Shown one piece after another: positions 1-12,375 of a stretch of DNA of 64,000 bases; within the stretch, counting starts at the first letter, position 1, and each line of letters opens with the position of its first letter. The stretch comes from Chiridota heheva (taxonomy: Eukaryota > Echinodermata > Holothuroidea > Apodida > Chiridotidae): positions 124,001 to 188,000 of the forward strand of contig JAIGNY010003313.1 of NCBI GenBank assembly GCA_020152595.1, read 5' to 3'. The notes beneath the pieces were generated by a model. That model ran no database searches. It worked only from the letters and a program-made list of their open reading frames with translations, and had not been told where the DNA came from. The position numbers were made by a program, and so were the translations under genes.

Positions 1-451
1 AGAGGGGGTATGCCTTTATTAATATATCAAATGAAGAGAAATTTTCAGCACTTTCGAACAGCAGTTCAACGAAGCATGTGCGATGTACGGTTTGGGTACA
101 CGATAAAAAAAACAGGTCAAAAATGACAGAAATTCATAAAAATTTGAAGAAGTTTTTCAAGAACAAAAGATTGCAGGTAGGGATTATAAAAATTAGACCA
201 GAAACCAATACTATTATGTCTTAGGACTTGCGTTTTTGATTTTGAAGCAAAATTGTGATCTTGAAGTTTTTGTAAGATTTGAAAAAAAAAAAACATTTTG
301 TGAATATTTTTTAATAATTTTTGAATTTTACTTTTTTCAAAGTACTTTTTCTCAAAATTCTGTAATATGACCCCTTTAAAAAAGTTGCATTATATGAAAG
401 AAATATCCGAGTACTTTAAAGTGATACCAAGATTACTTCTATAGGACAGTG
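1..451. other. AT-rich non-coding DNA
   Basis: Only short chance reading frames and an A-run near 284 are seen. No gene signal. Confidence 0.5.
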
Positions 452-1625
452 GTAAAATCTAGGCTTGGGCGATATTGAACATTATGCAATATCGATATAT
501 CGCCTGAAAAATATCAATAATATCGAAATATCGAAATGCAAATCATAGGACATCATACGTAAGTCGTATGTACTGTTCTGGGCAAGGTAATCTCGTCTCG
601 GCTCAAAAAAAGTCAAGTAAAACTTTTTGTACAAATTAAGAGAAATCACTGCAAAGTATATACATATCATCTTCAAATAAACACCCATTATGTTTAACAA
701 TGTTCTTTACATGGTTTGTGTCTCAAAAGATCAATCACAGAAACATTGAAAAAGTGCTGTGGAACTGGTATTAGGTCTACACTGTATGCCTTACAAAAAT
801 CAGCTCCAATTCTTCTCAAAATTTTAGAACTCACTTCTTATGAAAATTGTACTGAAAAGACATTATTTTGGTAGCATTATATGGACTTCTAGACATTCAG
901 AAGTCCATATATATAATGCATATTATCCAATCGCACGAGTGTTGTCACTCAGAAGAAACAGTGGTAGATGGTATGTGTGTACATAGTAAAGTACTGTACT
1001 GTAGTGATACTGTGTGTATGTAGTTACTGCACTGTACATTATCTGATCAATCTGGCAAGACCAGTCTGTCACTTTTACTTTACGCTTTCTGAACGAACAA
1101 AATAGTGAGAAAAACCCCATAGTTTTGTCAGTAATTTGTCAATTAATGACTGTTTGATATAAAAATTCAGAATCAGTATTTCTTTTGAGGAAACTTAACA
1201 CGATGTTTGAGGATTCAACATCTTATGATTTTTGTTGTCTGAACATCGTAAGCCATTAAGTATAAAGTTGAAGTATTGCGCAATGCCTCTGTACTCTGCG
1301 AGACAAGTGGTTTTTTGTTCATGGAAGGATTTTTGGGTAATTGTTATTACAATATTAATGTTTTAATAAGTTTTATCATAATTGACTGCCTGAAACTTTG
1401 ATATAAATGAAATTTATTAACTTTTTGTGGCTGTTTAATAAAAAAAATACTTGGATGTTTGATAGTCCATCTTTAGCTTTTTAATAGTTCATGTATTGTG
1501 TATTTTTAAAAAAACATAATATCGATATATCGATACGACTCTTGAACTCAATATCGGCCATATCGATATAGGTCAATATCGAAATAAATTGAAATATCGA
1601 TATATCGCCCAAACCTAGTAAAGTC
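452..1625. mobile_element. hAT-like non-autonomous DNA element with an 8-bp target duplication
   Basis: The ends are inverted copies: TAGGCTTGGGCGATAT from 460 and ATATCGCCCAAACCTA ending at 1617. The flanks are GTAAAATC (452-459) and GTAAAGTC (1618-1625), an 8-bp duplication with one mismatch. Both sub-terminal regions are packed with ATATCGATATATCG-type repeats. No transposase reading frame is present in about 1.16 kb. An 8-bp duplication with short inverted ends fits the hAT superfamily; that assignment is an inference. Confidence 0.8.
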
Positions 1626-2390
1626 CCGATTTTATTTTTAGAAAAAGGGGTTTGAAAACGGTGATTGCCGCGTGGTAGAGTAAGGGTTAGTTGTCAGAAC
1701 CGACCAGAAGTTAAAAAACTTTGCAAAACTTTAACTCCTTCTTTCTTTGATCGTGTTTCGCAATAACAAAGTGGTCTAGGATACCTTCTTTCAATTTTTT
1801 ATCGTTTTGAAGAGTTTTCTACGGTTCTTTATGTATTTCCTTTTTTCCCCTTTTATTGAAAAAGAAGAAACCCATGTAAAGTATGAGATGAAGGAAAATT
1901 TTCAGATTGTGAAGAAGAGTTTAATTGGGGATAACAATGCTAAACCTCTAGCAAGGAGAAAGGATATGAAAATTGCTGTGACGTGATGCCTAGACTAGAC
2001 TAGACTGATATTTCTAACAAATCATATACTTTGTAATGTGTACTTGAACAACAGAATGTAAAATTTTATTGTATTTTGAAATATAAAAGAGAGTTTGATG
2101 ATAAATTTTTATATTAGAATAATATCAATTATGACCTGCAAGGCATGACATCAAAATACCAATAAGTCTTATCTAAATTGGACTAAAACTAAGAAATAAA
2201 TGAATATCGTTGTGTACAGTATATGATATTTTTACACAAATTCACAGCAAGCCGAACAAACTTCTTATAGAGGAACGTTTTGCATTAAAATATTGCCAAA
2301 ATGATCCTTACTTCAAAACCGCACAAACTAAAAAGATCTGAGGAAGTTTTTTGATGTGTTATGGTAGATTTTTCATGAAAAAGCCTTTGT
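1626..2390. other. Non-coding; contains one TTAA-family terminus-like motif
   Basis: GTGGTAGAGTAAGGGTTA at about 1671-1688 matches, in the opposite direction, the end of a repeat near 43.68 kb. Nothing else recognisable. Confidence 0.4.
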
Positions 2391-2556
2391 GGCGAAACTA
2401 TGAATATTACATTATGTGATTCATACTACATGGGTATGTGTAAATACACTGTACAGCTGTATGAGCCATGTGGCGAAACGATGTGACAATTTTCATGATG
2501 TGATTCATACATACACGGGTAAATGTAAATACACTGTACAGCTGTATGAGCCATTG
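2391..2556. repeat. Two-copy direct repeat, about 83-bp period
   Basis: The block with GTGATTCATAC, GTAAATACACTGTACAG and CTGTATGAGCCAT occurs twice, and GGCGAAAC precedes each copy. CTGTACAG is itself palindromic. The copies differ at several positions. Confidence 0.75.
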
Positions 2557-3081
2557 TGAATGGAATACAAGTGTGTGTGATAATGGGTGGACCATTATGA
2601 TGAGTATATGATGAGACATTCTGAGGTGCACTGTACCTGGAAGCCTGGGAGTCACAAAGTGAAGTGGGAATTAAGCTAATTACCCCAGTGGTGTCTGGCA
2701 TTCCCTACCAATTACTGATTGTCTTGTCATGATTTGAGACTTACTTTACTTCACTCACTTTATTTGCAACACAATTCATTAAACATTCAAAACATATTTA
2801 CAGTGGACGAAAGTACAAGTTAATATATAGTACAGGAAAGAAAATGACATACAGATTGTTGATCACAAGAAAAGGTTGAGGAGACTACAGAAAGTTTATA
2901 AAACTGCTCAAAGGTAAGTCCTTGAGACATGACATAAATATATTAGAAACATGTAACTATATATAGTAAGAAGGAAAAAATTATATCGAAAAACATACAT
3001 TATGAAAAAGAGAGAGAGAGAGAAAAAAAAAAACTACCCAAACAACTGACTATACCCGAAATCCTGCCACTATCTGTCCCC
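2557..3081. other. Non-coding AT-rich spacer
   Basis: Contains a short GA run near 3008. No gene or clear repeat structure. Confidence 0.4.
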
Positions 3082-3225
3082 AACCCCATCCTCTACCCCT
3101 ACCCAGCCCCTACCCCAGCCCCTACCCCAGCCCCTACCCCAGCCCCTACCCCAGCCCCTACCCCAGCCCCTACCCCAGCCCCTACCCCTACCCTAGCCCC
3201 TACCCCTGCCCCTACCCTACCCCAA
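3082..3225. repeat. 12-bp C-rich satellite, unit CCCCTACCCCAG
   Basis: About ten copies with edge variants such as CCCTACCCCTACCC. The minus strand is runs of four G separated by short loops, so it can form G-quadruplexes. It resembles but is not the animal telomere repeat. Confidence 0.9.
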
Positions 3226-3391
3226 TCCAAGCTCCTACCTACCTCTAAACTCCCACCCTAATCAGATTCCTAAAACATATGCATGCGGGTGTGATAATAG
3301 GTTTAAGGTTACTTTCTATATGTAGCTACTAAACTTGTTTTAAGACGTATTTTGAAAGAAATGAGAGACACTGAAGTTTGTAATGAGTTAT

Positions 3392-3595
3392 CTATAAAAT
3401 TACAGAGTAAAGTACAGCATAACGGTGATGAGATAAAGTGAGTCCACAAAGAGGTGTATTGAGATTGTTCTTATACCTTGTACTTACAGAATAAATGCTT
3501 TTCCTAGTGGTAAAGAAATTGGCAAAACATTTTGGAAGATTTTTTTTGTTATGTTTGATTACGAAAGTGGCAATCTGAAGTTTGATTAATGTCAA
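3392..3595 (-). pseudogene. LINE ORF2 C-terminal remnant
   Basis: STRYKNNLNTPLCGLTLS resembles the post-RT segment of CR1/L2-type ORF2. Its place just downstream of the reverse transcriptase relic and on the same strand supports this. Confidence 0.5.
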
Positions 3596-3859
3596 AGATG
3601 TTAAGAGCGTTTAATGAAGCAAATAAAGGAGGAGTATGACAAAGACGATGATTGTTGGGTATAAAACATATAGCTCTTGAAGAGTAACGAGTCTTTTCAG
3701 GCTGGAGGGGTAATTGTTTGTCCGAGCAATGCTACAATAAGAAAGAAACGGGAGTATAATGACATTATAAATTTTAAGAGGGGCTTTCTCGAGAAGTTGA
3801 AATCTTAAGCGCCCGAGTATACCAACTTCCTTGGGAATTTTTTTACAAATAAAATTAAT

Positions 3860-4660
3860 GTGAGTTTGCTATGTTAGACGGTTATCAATATAAACACCTA
3901 AAAATTTAGCAAAAGGAGAGAAAGTTATACTTTCATTACCTAATTGAATTTTACAGAGACTATTTGCAAGGGTTTTATTGGGCAGGGTGAACATAACAGA
4001 ACATCTTATTTTAATGTTTAAGGATAATTTATTTACTTGGAACCAATGGGCAATTTTCTTAAATTTAATTTGGACTACAGTGCCTATCTTAGCTGGAAGG
4101 TTGGTATCATCTGCATATAAAATCATTGAGAGTTCGGTGGACAATCCATGGCGGTCATTAATGTAAATAATAAAAAGAAGTGGGCCCAATATTGATCCCT
4201 TGGGTACCCCACAGTTGATTTCCAGATTATCTGAATTGTGATCATTAATGTTAACAAATTGAATTCGGTTACTTAAGTAGTCTTTAAACCATTGACGCGG
4301 GATACCTCTCACCCCATAATTATTAAGTTTAGCTAAAAGAATATCATGATCTAACGTGTCAAAGGCTTTAGAAAAGTCTTAAAATGTACCATTAACAAAA
4401 TACTTATTTTCAAAAGCATCAGAAAGTTTATCCGTTAGATAGAGTAAGGTTTGGAAGTTGACCAAATTGACCATCATATATAATTTTGTTATTATTTAGA
4501 AAATTCATTAAGTCTATCGAAAACTAGTTTCTCAAGAATTTGAGAAAAACATGGCAAAATGGATATTGATCGGTTGTTAGAAAGGATACTAGGATCTCTG
4601 TTTCTAAAAATTGGAGATACACGGGCTATTTTCAATCTCTCTGCGACCTTACCCTGTTAA
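3860..4660 (-). pseudogene. LINE ORF2, reverse transcriptase relic
   Basis: Reading 5' to 3' on the minus strand: KIARVSPIFRNRD, then ISILPCFSQILEKLV, DFSKAFDTLDHDILL, GVPKGSILGPLLFIIYIND, and the catalytic YADD in LYADDTNL, followed by KFLGVYID. A stop just before DFSKAFD and a break near 4440 interrupt the frame. Confidence 0.88.
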
Positions 4661-5131
4661 AAACATAAATTAAATATATAACATAAGGGTCTACTTATTG
4701 AAGATGAAACAGCTTTAACAACTCCGGGTGAATTACTGTCATAACCAGAGAAACAAGCTTTAAGGGAAGCAATTTTCTTTAAAACTTTAGTTTCTGAATA
4801 CGGATTCAAATACAGCAAATTGCAGGTTGATGGGGAATTTTTTTTGTAAAAGGACCAAAGGAATTATCAGAAGAAGATATAGCACGGTGCAAATTTGAAC
4901 CTATGGGGGTAAAATAGTTGTTAAAGCTGTTTGTAATCTGATTATTGTAATCTGAATTTTCGCACCATCTACATGCATCTCTTTCACTTAGGAGTTGTAG
5001 ATAGTCCCCATAATAAGGTTATTAATAGTTTTCCAAGTTTCCTTAATATTACATGAAGCATTATTAAGTTGTTCACAATAAAAATCTTTCTTAGCTTTCC
5101 TAATAACAGAGTTTAACTTATTACAAAAAAC

Positions 5132-5738
5132 TTAATAGTCATTAAAATTACCTTGTGTACGATTTCTAGCATATTTCTTGTACAGCTGGTTCTTGGTTTT
5201 ACATGAGTTAAGAATACCTTGAGTCATCCACTCTTTACATGGCACATTACGCTTATTTTTAGAGCAAAAAGGAAATGAATTATTGTAGTAATACATGAAT
5301 TTTTCAAGATAACACTTATAAGCATTAACTGCATCATTAGTACGAAATACACTCTCCCATGATTCATGTTCTAAATAGGACTTAAAGATATCTATGTTCA
5401 CCTGTTTTAAAGATTGACGAGGAATATTATTTTTGCAATGTTTGGTATGCAGTTTGTCCTTCATGTCTAGTGGACACAGGGAAGTGATCCAAAATGTCAG
5501 AAATTAAAATACTGGAGAGAATCAAATGATTTGAACTATGTGTTAAGATATTATCAAGCCATGAAATTGACGAGCTCGTAATTCTAGTTGGATAACTATG
5601 CAGAGGATAAAATGAGAAAAAAGAATTGAAGTTACAGAATTCCTTAACATGAGAGTTGCTATCTATTTTCAAGAGGTTACAATTAAAATCACCCATAATA
5701 AAACACTGTATCCAATCCACAAAGATTCTCAAAAACAT
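5132..5738 (-). pseudogene. LINE ORF2, endonuclease end and linker relic
   Basis: The C-terminal part of an APE-type endonuclease is visible: MGDFNCNLL, then SWLDNILTHSS and SDILDHFPV. These correspond to the GDFN and S-DH motifs. The frame then shifts into the linker with NNSFPFCSKNKRNVP and WMTQGILNSCKTKNQLYKK, as in CR1/L2 ORF2. Confidence 0.8.
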
Positions 5739-6977
5739 TACACAACAAATCAGTGGTTACACGATTACTTATACCTTTTGGACAATAAATTACACCAATA
5801 ATAAACCTAAATCCTGAGTTATTGTTACCCTTTATTTCTACAAAAAGACTTTTGAATAGATCATCTTCAAAATAGCTTATGGCTGTAATAATTTTATAAG
5901 TAAAAGTATCCTTAATATAAAGAGCTACCTCTCCCCCTGTTTGGACTCTCCTAGAGTTGTGAATAAAATTATAGCCTGGAAGGTTACAAATTCCGAGATC
6001 AAAATCAGTATCAAGCCAAAGTTTTGGAAATTCCTATTGCTGAGAAATTAGTATGAAGCATGTTAAGCTGGGTGTGTAAGTTATCAAAATTAGCAGAAAG
6101 GTCTTCTTGAATTTACAAGAATTAAAGAAAGAAAATTATCTGGAAGCTTAGAAAAATTACTATTAAAAAAATCCTCAGTATGTATGGTAATGGCATTTAC
6201 TTATAAAGGTAAGTGATATTTATATCAGGATCAGAAGCAGATGATAAGTTAATACTTTCATTACTCATAAGATTATCATTAAGCTCTGGAGGAGGAGAGC
6301 AGTTATGACAAATAACATTGGTATGTAGATTATCATAAAGGCAAACATGATATGAGATGGTATTACTACATATATAACAATTACTTGTGTATTAAGTAGA
6401 TATATCTACACCTTCGGCAAAAAATACATATGTGGGAAATGTCAAGAAAGTCCATAATCAGTCCTTATAAATATAAACGTACAAGGCAAAAAATGAAATA
6501 TAAAATAACTATAAATTGAAGAGTTCTACACTAATCACGATAATAAGGAAGTAACAATTAGACTCTTACAATATAGCTTCATGAAGCAGGTCAAAAAGAA
6601 AGAGGGAAAAAAACCCCTCAAATTAGTTCCAAGATGAATTGTCACTTCAGAATCACCTATTGTCCATCGAGTGTTAGTGTTGTTGGAGGTTGATGGAAAC
6701 ATAATGGGTAAAGAAAAGGATTATGTGGATAATAAGCTACTTCAAGTTTACAACTGAAAAAAAAGGTGTTAGCTTCCATGGAAACAGCTACGGTATGACG
6801 ATTCTGAACATGAATGGAATTTAATTGGTTTTGCAGTGAACATTTTTAAGCAATGATGCGGATGAGGAAAATGGAAGTCATTAAATGTAAAACAAAAAAC
6901 AGCATACCGAGTTACGAAAAAATTTCTAGGTCCATTTTACAGGTCACAAGTACTTTCCTGTCGGTGTTAGTTAGGAC

Positions 6978-7537
6978 TTAAATACGTCCGTTGTGGGTCC
7001 ATACCTTCTTTGTGTTAGCATTATTGCTTAAGTCAGATCCTCGTGAATGAATATTTTGTGGGCGCATGTTTAAGCATGGTCCTTTTCTTGTAGAAGGTTG
7101 CCCTGGTGTTGTACCGTACGATTTTGATGATGATGGGTGATGGGTTCCCCACTCTTTTTGGCCCCTATTTGGCAGTCGATGTGAGTGATCAATGTCATTG
7201 GGTTTTAACTCCGTATGCATGAAGTCTCTGGCCATATTAATAATAACTTGATCTGTGTCCTCGTTTTGGAATTCCGTTAAGCTATGAATTCGTAGACAGT
7301 TCCGTCTTGAGTATTGCTCTAAGGTTTCATTTCTCTTGTGAAGTTCTTCATTCTGCTTTTTCAGAGCGTCCATTTGATGGGATAGGTTGTCTAGCTCTTG
7401 CTGTTTTGTTTTTAACTCGAGTAGAAACGCGTCATGAATATTTTGTGAGATTGTTTTAGTACGGGTTTCTATGATGGAGGCAATTAATGTTTTGACCAGC
7501 TACTTTAAATTGAATTGCTGAATTGTTATAATCTTCA
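6978..7537 (-). pseudogene. LINE ORF1 relic (coiled coil plus RRM-like)
   Basis: A heptad-rich stretch with QQELDNLSHQMDALKKQNEE is followed by LEQYSRRNCLRI and DIDHSHRLPNRG, a pattern typical of CR1/L2 ORF1 proteins that chaperone LINE RNA. An ATG near 7537 is followed by a TAG twelve codons later. A frameshift near 7150 changes the C-terminal reading. Non-functional. Confidence 0.75.
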
Positions 7538-7599
7538 TGTTAGCACAAAAATGGCCTATAAAATTAAATGATGTCAATTACAAAAATGACAACTATTGT

Positions 7600-7690
7600 A
7601 ACTATAAGTCTGCGATGAACTGGCGTCCTGTCCAGGGGGAGTCAAGTACTCTCATCCACTTGAGCCATTGAAACTGGGGATAAGCAGCAG
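7600..7690. repeat. SINE/LINE-tail-like fragment
   Basis: CTGGCGTCCTGTCCAGGGGG and the following bases resemble, from memory, a dispersed tail in many invertebrate genomes. Only one copy is seen here, so the call rests on recognition alone. Confidence 0.35.
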
Positions 7691-7699
7691 CTCTATGAG

Positions 7700-9080
7700 C
7701 CTAATGGCGCGGATGAATTTGTGTTAAAAGTGTTGCTATCAAGTGTAAAATTTAATCAAAGCCTGTGGCTTTATTCGGTTTAAGACACTGACACTGCATT
7801 GCAATTTTAATTGCATCAGCTTCACTGCTGGAAATAGGAATAAAGATGACGTGACAGGGTTGTTAAGATAATCCATTCCATGGTAGTGTGAAGGAATAGT
7901 CTGAGCTAGAGATAGACTTATATATATATAAAATATTCGTTGAAACCATTGCCTATTTGAAACGTTTGCTTTTATTGAGCTACCCAATTGCAGATAATTG
8001 AATTTCCCCAAAATGAGCATGTGGACAGAAAAAGACAAAAAGTATACAAATACTATTTACTACATTTCTGTCAAAACATAATTGTGCAAAGTAGATACCA
8101 GTCATTTTAAGTCAAACTTGAAAAAACTAAACCATTGAATCTTTTAAGGAGGAATATTGAATGTTTTTTGTTCTAATGTATTCAGTTTCTATATTCAGTC
8201 ATATCTGATAGAGCTGATAAACTATTGTTTTGTACGTGTCAGCAATTCTTGCACATACTGTACGTGAAATGGCTAAGTGGAATTTTGTGGGTAGCATCTG
8301 TCAGCAATATGTTTAAGGTGAAAATGTGACAATTTAAACTTGTTGTATTTGCATATTCCTATTTTTCTGAAATTTTCAAATGCATACATTGTTTTGATTA
8401 TTAGTTGAAAGGACATTTTCTCAACATTCCAACTTTTATATTAAAAGTACTCATCAGATACAGAAAGAGCAAATGATGCCTAGAAGCATCAGTAGATAGA
8501 ATTTATGAAATCCTATCAAAGATCTTAAAAAACCCTGGCAGCCTCACCATCATACATTGAAAATTGCCCATTTTGCACCTTTTCCAATTTTATTATTTAA
8601 ATTTTCAATCTTATTATTTAAGGAAATATTTCAATGTGTGATGTCATTAGCAGAACAACTGAACATTTTTTTATAGAAATATATTTTTGTTAACCTTTTA
8701 TTCCACTACTTTGAAGGAGCATGACTATTCAACTGTCTCGCTATAAATTTGTAGAACATAAAGATATCCTTATCAAAGTTTTGATGGAAAAGATAAAAGC
8801 CATCAAGTTCATCAACTTTTCTAGTTCTACAATTAATTTGATGCTCTTTCACGAAAGCAAAATGTTGCTTCCTGTCATTGATGTAGAAAGTACAAAGATC
8901 ACTACAGTATTTTGGACATTGGTATTTCAAATGAAAAATGTTGTGCATCAATGTAAACTTCTAAGTCTTGGCTTTCATTCAAAACACAATACTTGTAAGT
9001 TGTTAACTTATGATGGAAAGTCACCTCCTGTTGACCTTTGGTTTGGATGATCCTGCCTATTATTTCTGCTGAATCACTGT
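7700..9080. other. Non-coding; both strands partly open at 8706-9050, no recognised product
   Basis: A 109-codon frame on the plus strand and an 81-codon frame on the minus strand overlap. Neither has a recognisable domain, and the open state on both strands suggests chance. Confidence 0.4.
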
Positions 9081-9085
9081 TTGTC

Positions 9086-11545
9086 TGAATTGGCTTCCCC
9101 CTTCCTCACCAGTTTCCTCCTTCCTCATCAGCTTCTTCCTTCCTCACCAGCTTCTTCCTTCCTCACCAGCTTCTTCCTTCCTCACCAGCTTCTTCCTTCC
9201 TCACCAGCTTCCTCCTTCCTCACCAGCTTCCATCTTCCCCACCAGCCTTCCCTTTCCTCACCAGCTTTCACCTTCCTCACCAGCTTTCTCCTTCCTCATC
9301 AGCTTCCCCTTTCCTCAACAGCTTCCCCCTTCCTCACCAGCTTCCTCCTTCCTCACCAGCTTCCTCCTTCCTCACCAGCTTCCCCCTTCCTCACCAGCTT
9401 CGTCCTTTCTCAACAGTTTCCTCCTTCCTCACCAGCTTCCTCCTTCCTCACCAGCTTCTTCCTTCCTCACCAGCTTCTTCCTTCCTCACCAGCCTCCCCC
9501 TTCCTCACTAGCTTCCCCCTTCCTAACCAGCTTTCCCCTTCCTCACCAGCTTCCCCCTACCTCACCAGCTTTCCCCTTTCTCATCAGCTTTCCCCTTCCT
9601 CACCAGCTTTCCCTTCCTCACCAGCTTTCCCCTTCCTCAACAGCTTCCTCCTTTCTCGCCAGCTTCCTCCTTCCTCGCCAGCTTCCTCCTTTCTCGCCAG
9701 CTTTCTCCTTCCTCGCCAGCTTACTCCTTTCTCACCAGCTTCCCTTTTCCTCACCAGCTTCCCCTTCTTCACCAGCTTTCCCCTTCACCAGCTTTCTCTT
9801 TCCTCACCAGCTTCCTTCTTTCTCACCCGGTTTCCCCTTCTTCACCTGCTTTCTCCTTCCCTACCAGCTTCCTCCTTCCCCACCAGCTTCCCCTTTCCTC
9901 ACCGGTTTCCCCATTCCTCACCAGCTTCCCCCCTCTTCCTCACCAGCCTCCTCGTTCCTCACCAGCTTCCCTCTCCCTCACCAGCTCCCCCTTTTCTCAT
10001 TAGCTTCTTCCTTTCTCACCAGTTTCCTCCTTCCTCACCAGTTTCCTCCTTCCTCACCATCTTCTTCCTTCCTCAACAGCTTCCTCCTTCCTGACCAGTT
10101 TCCTCCATCCTCACCAGCTTCGTCTTTCCTCACCAGCTTCTTCCTTCCTCACCAGCTTCTTCCTTCCTCACCAGCTTCTTCCTTCCTCACCAGCTTCCTC
10201 CTTCCTCACCAGCTTCCATCTTCCCCACCAGCCTTCCCTTTCCTCACCAGCTTTCACCTTCCTCACCAGCTTTCTCCTTCCTCATCAGCTTCCCCTTTCC
10301 TCAACAGCTTCCCCCTTCCTCACCAGCTTCCTCCTTCCTCACCAGCTTCCTCCTTCCTCACCAGCTTCCCCCTTCCTCACCAGCTTCGACCTTTCTCAAC
10401 AGTTTCCTCCTTCCTCACCAGCTTCCTCCTTCCTCGCCAGCTTCTTCCTTCCTCACCAGCTTCTTCCTTCCTCACCAGCTTCCTCCCTCCTCACCAGCCT
10501 CCCCCTTCCCCACCAGCTTCCCCTTTCCTCACCAGCTTCCACCTTCCCACCAGCCTCCCCCTTCCTCACTAGCTTCCCCCTTCCTAACCAGCTTTCCCTT
10601 CCTCACCAGCTTCCCCCTACCTCACCAGCTTTCCCCTTTCTCATCAGCTTTCCCCTTCCTCACCAGCTTTCCTCACCAGCTTTCCCCTTCCTCAACAGCT
10701 TCCTCCTTTCTCGCCAGCTTCCTCCTTCCTCGCCAGCTTCCTCCTTTCTCGCCAGCTTTCTCCTTCCTCGCCAGCTTACTCCTTTCTCACCAGCTTCCCT
10801 TTTCCTCACCAGCTTCCCCTTCTTCACCAGCTTTCCCCTTCACCAGCTTTCTCTTTCCTCACCAGCTTCCTTCTTTCTCACCCGGTTTCCCCTTCTTCAC
10901 CCGCTTTCTCCTTCCCTACCAGCTTCCTCCTTCCCCACCAGCTTCCCCTTTCCTCACCGGTTTCCCCATTCCTCACCAGCTTCCCCCCTCTTCCTCACCA
11001 GCCTCCTCGTTCCTCACCAGCTTCCCTCTCCCTCACCAGCTCCCCCTTTTCTCATTAGCTTCTTCCTTTCTCACCAGTTTCCTCCTTCCTCACCAGTTTC
11101 CTCCTTCCTCACCAGTTTCCTCCTTCCTCACCATCTTCTTCCTTCCTCAACAGCTTCCTCCTTCCTGACCAGTTTCCTCCATCCTCACCAGCTTTGTCTT
11201 TCCTCACCAGCTTCCTCCTTCCTCACCAGCTTTCTCCTTCCTCATCAGCTTCCCCATTCCTTACCAGCTTTCCCCCCTCTTCCTCACCAGCCTCCCCGTT
11301 CCTCACCAGCTTCCCTCTCCCTCACCAGCTTTCCTCTCCCTCACCAGCTTTCCCTTTTCTCATTAGCTTCTTCCTTTCTCACCAGTTTCCTCCTTCCTCA
11401 CCAGTTTCCTCCTTCCTCACCATCTTCTTCCTTCCTCAACAGCTTCCTCCTTCCTGACCAGTTTCCTCCTTCCTCACCAGCTTTGTCTTTCCTCACCAGC
11501 TTCCTCCTTCCTCACCAGCTTTCTCCTTCCTCACCAGCTTCAGGC
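9086..11545. repeat. 2.4-kb pyrimidine-rich minisatellite with about 1-kb higher-order repeats
   Basis: The basic unit is 15-18 bp, a variant of TTCCTCACCAGCTTCC, repeated about 150 times. Blocks of variants recur in the same order: the CATCTTCCCC variant at 9231 returns at 10217 (986 bp), and the GTCTTTCC block at 10122 returns at 11196 (1074 bp). A shortened third block follows. The plus strand is almost free of G outside the CAGC step, giving strong strand asymmetry. Long open frames within it follow from the stop-free unit and do not indicate a gene. Confidence 0.95.
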
Positions 11546-12286
11546 CACTTTCTTGTGAGGAAATGAAAGAATGATTTACTTGATAAATAACTTTAAAATG
11601 AATAATGTTAGTATTAATACTATTCACTTGATATGAGTATTGTCAGACGTTACAAAGTACTCATACTGTAAATAATTGATAATTAACTGTGATTCTGTCA
11701 ATTTCTACAGTTCTTAAAGCTATTTTGTATACTGTATGTGCAATTCTAATATGAATGGTATCTATTCACACATTTATTCTAGGATTTTAGGATATTAATG
11801 CCTGTTAAACCAGATATCTGTGTGCTCTTAGTTGATTCAATTAAGTGTTTTGCCTAAAATAAATCCCTGACAACCGATTTTGGCATCATAATGATTTACA
11901 GTAATTTTTTCAAGAAAAATCATTTTCCCAGGATTTTGATGTTTAATAGTGTGTTATAACAATTCAATTTTTTTAAATGTAACATGTAGCTCGGAACTTG
12001 AGGTTTGCTATATTTTATTTGAATATTGTTATAATGTGACCATCGATGTTACCAGCTTTAACACTTTACATGCAACCAATGTATTTCAGACTGTGCACTG
12101 AAAATCAAACATTTGCAGTTTTGTATGGAACATTATTAAGAAACATCTACTGAAGATGAAGCATAAAGGTACGATCTCGGCATAAGGACATTCAGTTCCA
12201 ATTTGTTGATTTGTTGAAATTTCAACCATTTGCTATTTTCGATCATATTCCACACTATATTAATAATAAAGCAGCCCATTGATCAA
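11546..12286. other. Non-coding AT-rich spacer
   Basis: No gene, RNA or repeat recognised. Confidence 0.4.
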
Positions 12287-12288
12287 GC

Positions 12289-12375
12289 GTTGATGTGGTC
12301 AAATGGATAAGTCTAAATATAGCCTTCGAGTGATTTGCTTTTATGCCAACGTACTAGTTTGAATCTCATCAACTA
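12289..12375 (+). other. tRNA-like relic, possible SINE head
   Basis: GTTGATG near 12290 can pair with CATCAAC near 12368 as a 7-bp acceptor stem. Between them lie an A-box-like TGGTCAAATGGATAAG and a B-box-like AGTTTGAATCTC at the expected spacing for a tRNA with a long variable arm. The T-stem pairs poorly, so a functional tRNA is unlikely. Confidence 0.45.

Larger units (their letters stand above)
3390..7560 (-). mobile_element. Decayed non-LTR retrotransposon (LINE; CR1/L2-like), minus strand
   Basis: Reading on the minus strand there is an ORF1 relic (7537-6978), endonuclease C-terminal part (5738-5427), a linker region (5464-5132), reverse transcriptase (about 4660-3860) and a C-terminal remnant (3595-3392). 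The order ORF1, endonuclease, reverse transcriptase is that of CR1/L2-type LINEs. Several frameshifts and stops make it inactive. Exact ends and target duplication were not found. Confidence 0.85.

Noticed and set aside
3082..3225. Internal telomere repeat
   Set aside because: The unit is CCCCTACCCCAG, not CCCTAA.
8706..9050. Possible small gene on either strand
   Set aside because: Open on both strands, no domain, no splice or start evidence.
9081..10094. 337-codon open frame rich in Ser, Pro, Leu and Phe
   Set aside because: It lies wholly in the pyrimidine-rich minisatellite, begins with TTG rather than ATG, and is open only because the unit lacks stops.
11194..11457. Second similar Ser/Pro-rich frame
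   Set aside because: Same minisatellite, same reason.
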